From Chitinophaga sp. SYP-B3965 (GTDB lineage Bacteria > Bacteroidota > Bacteroidia > Chitinophagales > Chitinophagaceae), in the NCBI RefSeq assembly GCF_009647655.1, contig NZ_WJFD01000001.1, positions 2,604,001 through 2,668,000 of the forward strand: a stretch of DNA of 64,000 bases, in the 5' to 3' direction. The notes beneath the pieces were generated by a model that was given only the letters and a program-made list of their open reading frames with translations, was not told the origin of the DNA and searched no databases. The translations under genes were made by a program, and so were the position numbers. Positions 53,572-61,239 of this stretch are shown one piece after another (the first letter of the stretch is position 1; each line of letters begins with the position of its first letter).

Positions 53572-53964
53572 CTAAATTGAAATTTCATTGATGATATGGC
53601 AAAGCCTATTAAAGCTCTCAGTAAGATCACGGTAAGGTTGCGCCTCAATGGTAAACACCATCTGATGCAATTCTTTATACTGCTCCAGCCTTGCGGCTGG
53701 AATGATGCAGTACAAAGCTGAGAGGATAACAACATCATCCCGCCGCGCCCACTCATGAGCCCACCACTTCCATACTAAGGGATGATTTAACAGGTTATTG
53801 ATTTTCGCCCGCTGTGTGGCGGATTGTTCCTGTATCCATTGTTTGCCTAAATAGCTCCGGTAGCTCTCCAGCTCCTCCGGGGCAAGCCCGGTAAGCCAGA
53901 GGATTTGCAAATCATTATAGGCGTGTTGTGCGCGAATTACGGCAATGTGAGAGAGTGGCCTCAT
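53572..53964 (-). CDS. Phage early protein of unknown function
   Basis: A 130-residue soluble, tryptophan-rich helical protein (WKWWAHEWARRDDVVILSALY). It overlaps the MuB-like gene by 4 bp, so it is translated with it. No family is recognised. Confidence 0.65.
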   Translation of the reverse strand: MRPLSHIAVIRAQHAYNDLQILWLTGLAPEELESYRSYLGKQWIQEQSATQRAKINNLLNHPLVWKWWAHEWARRDDVVILSALYCIIPAARLEQYKELHQMVFTIEAQPYRDLTESFNRLCHIINEISI

Positions 53965-54866
53965 GCTGCGGGTTTTATAAATTTTATGATTTCAGTACGT
54001 AGGCTCCGTTGATTGCATCGGGAGGCATCCAAAATGGCGGCGGCTTGATCCTTTTTTAAATTTGGGAGTTGAGCTTTCAACACTGCAACGGCTTGCATGC
54101 GGTCAAACAAGGCAACCTCCGCCTCATCCATATCAGCGGTGAGAGATTGGTATGTATCTCCATATCTATCAAAAATCTCCTCATATCCAACTTTCTTGTT
54201 TACAATCTGCTTATCAATTTTCGCCTTTAATCCGTTGGCTCCCATCATATAGTTAGCGCAGTAATACTCTGTAGCATTCCAGAGGCTTTTTAACTCAAGA
54301 AAAGCATCATACTTTAGGTCCCCCGCCTCATCCAGTATTATCATAGGTTTATCCAGGGTGAGAATGTTTTCCACCATGTTCCGGAAAACGTCTTTTAGTT
54401 TGCCGGTGTGTGTAAAACCAAACTTGCGGGCAATCATGCGTATTAACTCGCTTTTGGTTTTGCATTGTGAGCAATCTATATAGGCAACATTTGCCCGCTG
54501 CAATGCGTAGTGCCGGGCGGAGAAAGATTTACCTATTCCCTTTTTGTCGCAAAATATGCCGCTGATAGAGGTATCCTGGCAATATTCGAGCTGTACGGAG
54601 ATATGCACGAAAGTGCTGGTAACAGCAGGAACCCATTTTAAACCGTTTTTGTCAATATTTAGCTCCATTCCTATACGCTTCCATTCGCTCTCACTGAGTA
54701 CCCGTTCAATATCATTGCGCATAAGCCGGGAGTATACAGAGGGATTAATGTCCAAACTGATTGCATGCCGTGCCTGGGTATAACTGGCATCGTCTTTTAT
54801 CTTCCTTTTGTAGTCGGTAATTATCTCCTGGTGGACTAACTGTTTGTGAGCTTGAGAAATTGGCAT
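53961..54866 (-). CDS. MuB-like AAA+ ATPase (transposition target selection)
   Basis: A 301-residue protein. An N-terminal HTH part (HAISLDINPSVYSRLMRNDIERVL) precedes an ATPase core with Walker A CDKKGIGKS (about residues 108-116) and Walker B MIILDEAGDL (about 173). The end has an RSLRTEIIKFI helix. In Mu, MuB polymers choose target DNA and stimulate MuA. Adjacent to the transposase gene, as expected. Confidence 0.9.
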   Translation of the reverse strand: MPISQAHKQLVHQEIITDYKRKIKDDASYTQARHAISLDINPSVYSRLMRNDIERVLSESEWKRIGMELNIDKNGLKWVPAVTSTFVHISVQLEYCQDTSISGIFCDKKGIGKSFSARHYALQRANVAYIDCSQCKTKSELIRMIARKFGFTHTGKLKDVFRNMVENILTLDKPMIILDEAGDLKYDAFLELKSLWNATEYYCANYMMGANGLKAKIDKQIVNKKVGYEEIFDRYGDTYQSLTADMDEAEVALFDRMQAVAVLKAQLPNLKKDQAAAILDASRCNQRSLRTEIIKFIKPAA

Positions 54867-54941
54867 AACGGAAGTTTTAAGCGTTTAAATTGATTTTTTG
54901 TATATAGGGTATTTTATAACTTTTATTTAGCTTGAATTTGT

Positions 54942-57050
54942 CTACAATCCAGCAATGGCGCGCCTTTTGATGGCCTCAATATCCAACGGAGGTGCATCCC
55001 ATGCATCATAATTTTGCACATACCCCCCTGCCTTCGTCTCTGAATTTTGAATTTTCTCACCTGTGTTGTCTGTGGTGGAGTGCTCCTGGTTGAGCATGTA
55101 CCCCCCTGGGTTGGATAGGGAATTTTGTATAACAACCGGTAGCTCTGGTAACTGGTTTTGTGCGGGTATCTCCAGCGTAACTCCTAATTTATTAAGGTTG
55201 TCCAGTCGGTCCCTTACAATCTGATCAAAGGCATTGATATATGCCTTTTGCTTGCCCATGATCTTCCTATCCTCATCCGTCTGCTCTGCTTTTGCCTCCT
55301 GGAAGCGGTCCGCCTGTGGTGCTTCACAAACAAAAGTGTTACCCTGATAAATGTATACGGATGGTATCTCGTTCTTTTTATCCGGAAGCCAGTAAGCCGT
55401 TACCCTCTGCCCCTGGAGCTCCGCCAGTTTAGCCATATCAGGGAGCCGGTAAATGTTGGATTGTACCTCAATAAATGCACGTTTTACGCTGGTATTGGTT
55501 TTTTTACCCAGATATGGAATTACCTGAGCGATATTCGGGAGCATGAGGTTAGGGTTTTGCACCTGGGAGAGAACCTGCCAACGGGTGAGGCCGGGATATT
55601 TATCTTGCTCAGGATGTAACTGGTTATTCCAGGCAGCCGCATCCTCCTGCTCAAAACTGCATATTTCCTCAAAAGTGAAGGTTACCTCTTTTCTATCTTC
55701 ATTACGGCGGTTAGCCTCCAGCCGTGCAAATGGGCGAGCCTGGAATCCTTCCCGGTGCTTATGAAATTGATGTTTTAGTTGGTTAATAAATCCCTCAGCC
55801 CTTTTCTCCTGTGGGTTACGTGGAGCGCAAAAACGAATGAAGGGAAAAACCGCTCCGGCTGTGAGCACGTCATTTACAAAATTTCCCTTTTCATCTTCGC
55901 CCCCCTTTAAACCTGTCATTAATGCCCGCTCAACCTCAACCTCGTAAGGCATAGCCCATTGATTAGTTACAATAACCCCCATCATTTCAGCAAGTAAACG
56001 GCGGATCAGTTTAACATCCGGGCGGGCCTTCCTATGAAGTACAACAGCGATAAGAGCGCCGCTGGCAACGTCAAAAACTTTATAGGTGGCGGGGCGCACT
56101 CCGTTGTGCATCTTAAATGGACTACTAGTATCATCCATTGTAATTTTACTCAAAGCAAAGAAGGGAGACTCCCGGAGCATGTGCGGACGGTGTGTATTGT
56201 TATACTCCAGATTACTCAGGCGGTATTTATCAACAATGGCACGGTTTAATGGCTTATTGATATAGTATTTTACAGTACGATAATTGACAATAAAGTTTTT
56301 CCCTGATACTTGATAAGTCGCGGGTGTAAATTGCTCCCCTGTTTCCAGGTCAACCACTTGCAACGCTCCGCTCATGAAAGCCTGATAATCGTTACAGACC
56401 TCAGAGATATATGGCTTGTGCGGCCTACAGTATAAGGAGAGGAGGAGCCGCTCAATGGTAGCATCAACCTTTCGGGCGTTTTGCTGAGTAAATCTACCTA
56501 TCTCGATAAGTCCAGCGTAACCCTGTCTTTGATAGGCGTAATATTTCTCCAGGAGCCGCCGTTTAGAGTGCGGAAGATCATTTTTTATCTTGTCCGTTGT
56601 ATAGAGCGCAATTACAGTATTCCAAAACTCCTCTATACTTATACGGAGATTTTCTTTAATGGTCCGTTTATCAGATAGGGCGAGAATAATTAAGTTTAGC
56701 CATTCCGCTTGCCGGGTATACTTACCCTGGTGCTCAAATGGAATATTCCTACCGTCCGGGAGTAATTTAGTAGCATAAAACTCCCTCGCTTTAATATCAG
56801 TTCTTAACAACCTTAAAAGAGGAGCAGTAGCGGCATATTTATAAACGTCTCCATATTGAGAAATTACGATCCGTTTATATCTTTCCGGTAGGGTTTCAAA
56901 CTCAATGAGTATATCATCACCTTTGCCCTGTCCGTGTACTAATATGTTACCCCGCCTCCTTAAACTGTTATAGGTATTTTCCGGAACAATTATCGGCACA
57001 AACTCACGCTTTTCCAGGCATATAATAGCTGTATTATCCAGGAATTTCAT
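54942..57050 (-). CDS. MuA-like DDE transposase
   Basis: A 702-residue protein. N-terminal winged-helix DNA-binding parts (about 1-230) are followed by a retroviral-integrase-type core: first acid in ITMDDTSSPFKM (about residue 310), last acid in NPQEKRAEGFINQ (about 435), and a Mu-type beta-barrel C-terminal domain (TAYWLPDKKNEIPSVYIYQGNTF). The expected second aspartate is not obvious; the matching segment reads MPYEVEVERAL, suggesting Glu in its place, which I recall in other Bacteroidota Mu-like enzymes. It integrates and replicates the phage by transposition. Confidence 0.9.
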   Translation of the reverse strand: MKFLDNTAIICLEKREFVPIIVPENTYNSLRRRGNILVHGQGKGDDILIEFETLPERYKRIVISQYGDVYKYAATAPLLRLLRTDIKAREFYATKLLPDGRNIPFEHQGKYTRQAEWLNLIILALSDKRTIKENLRISIEEFWNTVIALYTTDKIKNDLPHSKRRLLEKYYAYQRQGYAGLIEIGRFTQQNARKVDATIERLLLSLYCRPHKPYISEVCNDYQAFMSGALQVVDLETGEQFTPATYQVSGKNFIVNYRTVKYYINKPLNRAIVDKYRLSNLEYNNTHRPHMLRESPFFALSKITMDDTSSPFKMHNGVRPATYKVFDVASGALIAVVLHRKARPDVKLIRRLLAEMMGVIVTNQWAMPYEVEVERALMTGLKGGEDEKGNFVNDVLTAGAVFPFIRFCAPRNPQEKRAEGFINQLKHQFHKHREGFQARPFARLEANRRNEDRKEVTFTFEEICSFEQEDAAAWNNQLHPEQDKYPGLTRWQVLSQVQNPNLMLPNIAQVIPYLGKKTNTSVKRAFIEVQSNIYRLPDMAKLAELQGQRVTAYWLPDKKNEIPSVYIYQGNTFVCEAPQADRFQEAKAEQTDEDRKIMGKQKAYINAFDQIVRDRLDNLNKLGVTLEIPAQNQLPELPVVIQNSLSNPGGYMLNQEHSTTDNTGEKIQNSETKAGGYVQNYDAWDAPPLDIEAIKRRAIAGL

Positions 57051-57061
57051 GGGATAGAGTT

Positions 57062-57328
57062 TTATAGGTTGACTAATTTTTTAATTTCTTGTATGAGGAG
57101 GCTTTCTTTATCAGCTATCAACGTAGCACTTACCCATATACGCTCACCTAGAATAGTATCACCGTTACGCTTTCCATTAAGCACGTACCTCACCATGCTC
57201 ACGGAGCAGCCGGATACTGTGGCAACTTTCTCCAGGAAATTCATATGATGAGCATCTTTGTGCTCTACAATTTTTTGACGTTTCGTTTGTAAATCCTGTA
57301 TTTTCGTTGTCATAGTGTAATAATCCAT
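57062..57328 (-). CDS. Ner-like small HTH protein
   Basis: An 88-residue protein. The segment NFLEKVATVSGCSVSMVRYVLNGKRN reads as a helix-turn-helix. It is the first gene of the early operon, directly upstream of the transposase and divergent from the repressor, the place of ner in Mu. It would repress early transcription by binding the shared operator region. Confidence 0.75.
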   Translation of the reverse strand: MDYYTMTTKIQDLQTKRQKIVEHKDAHHMNFLEKVATVSGCSVSMVRYVLNGKRNGDTILGERIWVSATLIADKESLLIQEIKKLVNL

Positions 57329-57336
57329 GACAAATA

Positions 57337-57384
57337 TAGAGAAATCTCTCTAACTTTAGAGAAATTTCTATAGAGAATTTTCTA
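57337..57384. promoter_or_regulatory. Triple operator between repressor and early operon
   Basis: Three copies of TAGAGAAATTTCTA or a close variant: 57337-57352 (extended), 57357-57370 and 57371-57384. The second and third directly abut. They fill the 61-bp gap between divergent starts and so cover both promoters. Confidence 0.82.
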
Positions 57385-57389
57385 TTTAG

Positions 57390-57950
57390 ATGATACCCGA
57401 TACTAATAGACCAATAGAACGACTCATGCAATTCCTTGATTATCTTGGAGTTAAGGAGGGGGCGTTTGAGAAAAAATTAAATTTCTCAAACGCTTACTTT
57501 TCAAAAACGAGAGAAGGGAGAGGAAATATAGCTCAGAAAGAACTAGAGAAAATTCATCAGTTTTACCCGGAATTAAGTATTATTTGGCTGATTTTTGGAG
57601 AAGGCGAAATGATATTACCCGGTGCAAACAAGCTGGAAAATATTGCTCAAAAAGCCCATAAGAAGAATATACCCCAGGTTGTAAATGGCGGTATTGCACA
57701 GGTAAATGCACAAAAAGGCGCACAGGATTTAACAGGTATAGAGGAAAATTGCCCGGTATGTGCAGAGAAGGAGAAAGCGGTTGAGATATTGGAACGGTTG
57801 ATAAAAACAAAGGATCAAACCATTGCCGATAAAGAGCAGATAATTGCTGAAAAGGATAAGAATATAAAGTTACTTGAGCATATACTAAACCCCGAAAAAG
57901 CCGCTACAGACGAGAACACTACAAGTAAAGTACGCAAGAAGGTAGGGTAA
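57390..57950 (+). CDS. Phage repressor, XRE/CI-type HTH with C-terminal coiled coil
   Basis: A 186-residue protein. Residues about 8-65 form a phage-type HTH (LMQFLDYLGVKEGAFEKKLNFSNAYFSKTREGRG) followed by the ELSIIWLIFGEGEMIL block common in Bacteroidota repressors. Residues about 130-170 form a coiled coil (EKAVEILERLIKTKD). A CPVC pair lies just before it. It should maintain lysogeny by binding the triple operator. There is no LexA-like peptidase domain, so induction is not by self-cleavage of the usual kind. Confidence 0.85.
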   Translation: MIPDTNRPIERLMQFLDYLGVKEGAFEKKLNFSNAYFSKTREGRGNIAQKELEKIHQFYPELSIIWLIFGEGEMILPGANKLENIAQKAHKKNIPQVVNGGIAQVNAQKGAQDLTGIEENCPVCAEKEKAVEILERLIKTKDQTIADKEQIIAEKDKNIKLLEHILNPEKAATDENTTSKVRKKVG

Positions 57951-58053
57951 TAAAATTCCATCCTCTGAATACAACCAAACAGCCACATGACAGCCTCCCG
58001 CATAGGATAGGTAGAATAATAGAGTTGCCGGTTTTTCAGGTAATAAACATAGT

Positions 58054-58072
58054 CATTTGGGTTGCCCAAATG
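58054..58072. promoter_or_regulatory. Inverted repeat near the right prophage end
   Basis: CATTTGGG and CCCAAATG separated by three bases, in the gene-free 350 bp between the repressor and the sulfatase. It may be a regulator or transposase accessory site. Confidence 0.4.
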
Positions 58073-58077
58073 GTAGT

Positions 58078-58202
58078 AAATTGTGATAACTATGACATTT
58101 AGATTGTTTTTTATCATGTTGAGGTTATTGGGGTTAACTCAGTGCTGGCGTGGCTTTCAAACAATATATTGTTAATTTTTAATTGTGACGGCTGGATATG
58201 CC
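58078..58202. repeat. Candidate right end of the prophage
   Basis: The outer site 58174-58202 (AATTGTGACGG then CTGGATATGCC) matches the left-end site in inverted orientation at 20 of 29 positions. A weaker inner site (AACTATGACATTTAG) lies at about 58087-58102. The rest of the 57951-58263 gap shows no gene I believe. Confidence 0.45.
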
Positions 58203-58263
58203 CCCCTTATTTACTAAATGTAACTGTAATCCCATAGAAAAAAAATACTCGAATAAGTAAAAA

Positions 58264-58289
58264 AAGGGCGGTAATTAATTACCGCCCTT
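58264..58289 (-). terminator. Terminator of the sulfatase operon
   Basis: A 12-bp perfect stem (AAGGGCGGTAAT with ATTACCGCCCTT) with a two-base centre, followed by a T-run on the minus strand. It lies 12 bp after the sulfatase stop. Confidence 0.9.
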
Positions 58290-58300
58290 ACTCAAAAATA

Positions 58301-59695
58301 TTATTCAATATCCCAATCAAACACCTTCAGTTCCGAAGTCGTTTTCGACTGCGCTGCCAGCGCATTCAACTCCTTCACTTTCTCCGGCTGCTGACTGGCA
58401 ATGTTATGCTGCTCACCAATGTCCTTAGCAAGATTATACAATTCCACCACGAAAGGTTCCCCTTTCTTTTTAAGCCGCACTAATTTCCAATCCCCCTGCA
58501 CTACTGCTTCTTTATACTGCTTTTCATTGAACTGCCAGTACAGGTGTTCATGCTGCGCTTGCTTTTTCCCATTGAGGGCATTGGTAAATGAGATGCCGTT
58601 AATCCCTGAAGGAGAAGGTGTATTGGTAAGATTACACAAAGTGGGTAATACATCCCAGAAAGCCCAGATATCATTACGCGTTGCATTAGCAGGAACCTTT
58701 CCTGGTGCTCTTACCAGCAAAGGCACACGGATACCGCCTTCATACAGATCTCTTTTAATACCACGCAAAGGCCCATTGCTGTTAAAGAATTCAGGATCTG
58801 CCCCACCTTCCTGATGCGGACCATTATCACTGGTAAAAAAGATGTACGTATTATCATCCAGTCCTAAGGATTTCACAAGTGCCAGCACACGTGCCACATC
58901 ATCATCCAGTTTGGAGATCATGGCAGCAAAAGCAGCATGCGGTTGTGGTTGGGGATGATAACTTGCCACGGCTCCGGAAACAAAAGGTTTTTCCGGCCCC
59001 AGTTTACTACTGCCATCTGCATTTTGAAAACGTTGCATGAAAGCAGGCGGTGCATGTAATTCAGCATGCGGAATAGTAAGCGGGAGATACAGGAAGAAAG
59101 GTTTACTCTTATTGTCCTGTATGAACGTCAGTGCTTTTTGGATGATCAGTTCATCAGAATACTGTGTGGAGTCTAATTCCACGCGTACCGTTTTTCCATT
59201 TTGTATTTCAAAGAGGCGGTTCGTGTAATAATGATGCGCATGCGTTTGGTTCAGGTAACCATAGAATGCATCAAAGCCATGCAGCTCCGGAGCGCCAGTG
59301 GTATTCTCTTCTCCCAGTCCCCATTTGCCGAACATACCGGTAGCATATCCGTTATTATGCAAACGGGTGGCCAGTGTGGTATCCTGCAACCGTATCGGCT
59401 CACGACTGTTTCCACGGATATAAGCATGGCCCATATCCTTGCCTGTCATTAATGCACAACGGCTGGGTGCACAAACTGTACTGCCGGAATAGAACCGCGT
59501 AAATTTTGTGCCCTCTTTTGCCAGCCTGTCTATATTAGGCGTAGGCACTTTATGGGTTGGATTGTAACTCGTTAGATTGCCATATCCCAGATCATCTGCA
59601 ATGATGAAGATGATATTGGGTGGCTTTTGCTGCTGAGCCATTGCGCTGGAAGCAGACAGGAGCAAAAGTAGCCCTGCAAGTTGTTTGATCATCAT
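58301..59695 (-). CDS. Secreted arylsulfatase-family sulfatase
   Basis: A 464-residue protein with a signal peptide (LLLLLSASSAMAQQ), the sulfatase N-terminal metal site NIIFIIADDLGYG, and the CAPSR motif (in STVCAPSRCALMTG) whose cysteine is converted to formylglycine by a maturase. Further sites are FFLYLPLTIPHAELHAP and FFTSDNGPHQEGG. It removes sulfate esters, probably in the periplasm. It is the last gene of a SusC-SusD-sulfatase operon, which suggests a sulfated glycan as substrate. Confidence 0.93.
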   Translation of the reverse strand: MMIKQLAGLLLLLSASSAMAQQQKPPNIIFIIADDLGYGNLTSYNPTHKVPTPNIDRLAKEGTKFTRFYSGSTVCAPSRCALMTGKDMGHAYIRGNSREPIRLQDTTLATRLHNNGYATGMFGKWGLGEENTTGAPELHGFDAFYGYLNQTHAHHYYTNRLFEIQNGKTVRVELDSTQYSDELIIQKALTFIQDNKSKPFFLYLPLTIPHAELHAPPAFMQRFQNADGSSKLGPEKPFVSGAVASYHPQPQPHAAFAAMISKLDDDVARVLALVKSLGLDDNTYIFFTSDNGPHQEGGADPEFFNSNGPLRGIKRDLYEGGIRVPLLVRAPGKVPANATRNDIWAFWDVLPTLCNLTNTPSPSGINGISFTNALNGKKQAQHEHLYWQFNEKQYKEAVVQGDWKLVRLKKKGEPFVVELYNLAKDIGEQHNIASQQPEKVKELNALAAQSKTTSELKVFDWDIE

Positions 59696-59707
59696 GATGT
59701 TAGTTTA

Positions 59708-61225
59708 TTATTTACCATACTGTGGATTCTGTTCGAGCTTAGGGTTCTCCTGTATTGCTACGGAAGGAACGGGCCAGCGGTAATCGCGTTGTGCATTAAA
59801 CCTGCGCGTATCTATCCGCTGCGTTTTATAATTGTAAATATCGGTATTCATTTCCTTTTCTGCCGTTCTCCAGCGACGGATATCAAAGTAGTACAATCCT
59901 TCTCCCGCCAGCTCTATTCTCCTTTCATGCCGGATCTCTGCACGCAGGGCATCTTTCCCCAAACCAGCCGTAATATCAGGCATGCCGGCCCGGAAGCGGA
60001 TCTTGTGTAAAGCATCATCTATCAATGGCCCGGGACCAAAAGCTTCATTCTGTGCTTCGGCAAACATCAGTAATACATCCGCATACCGCAACACAATATA
60101 ATTCAGTTCGGACTGTCCGGCTGCCAGCGTTATCGCCGGTTTGATATCATCTTTATAGATCGTGTATTTTTTCTGACCATAACCCGTACGGGGATATTGC
60201 CCTTCTTTAACCACCGCTCCTTTGTAATTACTGCCTATCACTGTATAAGTGGCAGTGAGCCGGGGATCGCGGTTTTCGTATGGTTTGGCCGGATTGTACA
60301 AGGGAGACTGGCTAATAGGCAAACCATCCTTTGCATAGTAATCATCCACCACATTCGGCAACGGCGCCACCGTATTAAATTCATCCAAAGCTATATCCAT
60401 GCCGTGTGTAAATTCAGGGAACTTAAACTGTGCATCAAAGATCACTTCCTGGTTGCCTTCATTTTCGAGGTAAAATAATGCACGATAATCCGGATACAGC
60501 GTATAAGTTTTTGCATCGATCACCGCTTTAGCTGCATTGGCAGCGGCCTCCCACTCCCCTGCATATAATAGTACCTTTGCTTTAAAAGCCAGTGCCGCTC
60601 CTTTGGTAGCCCTGCCTTTATCTGTTCCGGTGAAAGAAAGAGGAAGATCTGCAGCAGCTTCATCCAGGTCTTTAATGATCTGTGCCTTTATACTATTTGT
60701 ATCATTGCGGGGAAGTGATGCCTGTTTTGCATAATCAGGTTCCTCCAATATCAGGGGTGCACCCTGGTAAAGGTTCCAGAGCGGGAAATAGAAAACCGCC
60801 CGCAGGAATTTCGCTTCCGCTTTAAATCTTCTTTTCAATGTACTGTCCATAGATACTCCATCTATGCGTGCTAACAATGTATTAGCACGACCAATGCCCA
60901 GATAAGCATTCCGCCAGGTATTGTTCACTACAGCAGTGTTAGCAGCATCATGCACACCCTGCGCAAGGTTATTAAAACCATTGTTGTTATTATAGTTATA
61001 AGCATTGGGAGAAGCCGTTTCATACATTACCGATACATTGTTACCGTAGATGCCGTCTTCCAGCAAAACTGCATAAGTAGCATTCAGTGCAGCTTCTGCA
61101 TGTTCCCTGTTTTTCCAGTAAGTATCATTGGTAAAGCGGTCCGTTGGTTCCACATCCAGGAAAGCATCCCCACAGGCACTTGCCAGTAGAGCGATGAAGG
61201 AGAATATAATGAGTTGTTTTTTCAT
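59708..61225 (-). CDS. SusD/RagB-family nutrient-binding lipoprotein
   Basis: A 505-residue lipoprotein (lipobox ALLASAC, residues about 12-18) with the SusD opening FLDVEPTDRFTNDTYWKN, TPR-type helices (AEAKFLRAVFYFPLWNLYQGAPLI) and the C-terminal RAD block (LRYADVLLMFAEAQNEA ... IRHERRIELAGEGLYYFDIRRW ... ENPKLEQNPQY). It binds glycan at the surface and closes the paired SusC. Its gene is 14 bp downstream of susC. Confidence 0.95.
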   Translation of the reverse strand: MKKQLIIFSFIALLASACGDAFLDVEPTDRFTNDTYWKNREHAEAALNATYAVLLEDGIYGNNVSVMYETASPNAYNYNNNNGFNNLAQGVHDAANTAVVNNTWRNAYLGIGRANTLLARIDGVSMDSTLKRRFKAEAKFLRAVFYFPLWNLYQGAPLILEEPDYAKQASLPRNDTNSIKAQIIKDLDEAAADLPLSFTGTDKGRATKGAALAFKAKVLLYAGEWEAAANAAKAVIDAKTYTLYPDYRALFYLENEGNQEVIFDAQFKFPEFTHGMDIALDEFNTVAPLPNVVDDYYAKDGLPISQSPLYNPAKPYENRDPRLTATYTVIGSNYKGAVVKEGQYPRTGYGQKKYTIYKDDIKPAITLAAGQSELNYIVLRYADVLLMFAEAQNEAFGPGPLIDDALHKIRFRAGMPDITAGLGKDALRAEIRHERRIELAGEGLYYFDIRRWRTAEKEMNTDIYNYKTQRIDTRRFNAQRDYRWPVPSVAIQENPKLEQNPQYGK

Positions 61226-61239
61226 GACAGCAATGTTGA

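Larger units (their letters stand above)
25195..58202. mobile_element. Mu-like transposable prophage, contractile tail, about 33 kb
   Basis: Supported by a MuA-type transposase with an adjacent MuB-type ATPase, repressor and divergent Ner-like gene, Gam and GemA homologues, gp36-, gp29/gp30- and gpG-like head genes, and a full contractile tail set (sheath, tube, tape measure, hub, gpV-like spike, gp25-like wedge, J-like protein, fibre). All frames look intact. The ends are candidate boundaries only, taken from inverted AT-rich repeats containing TGACGG at both edges. No 5-bp target duplication could be identified. The genes from 25.2 to 28.1 kb would be accessory cargo at the fibre end. Confidence 0.8.

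Noticed and set aside
57815..58117. 100-codon minus-strand open frame next to the repressor
   Set aside because: It overlaps the repressor coding region on the opposite strand by 136 bp. Its N-terminal half looks somewhat protein-like, but there is no operon context or start signal to support it.
25185..58215. Exact 5-bp target duplication at the prophage ends
   Set aside because: All symmetric offsets around the TGACGG sites were tried by eye and none gave equal flanks, so no duplication is claimed.
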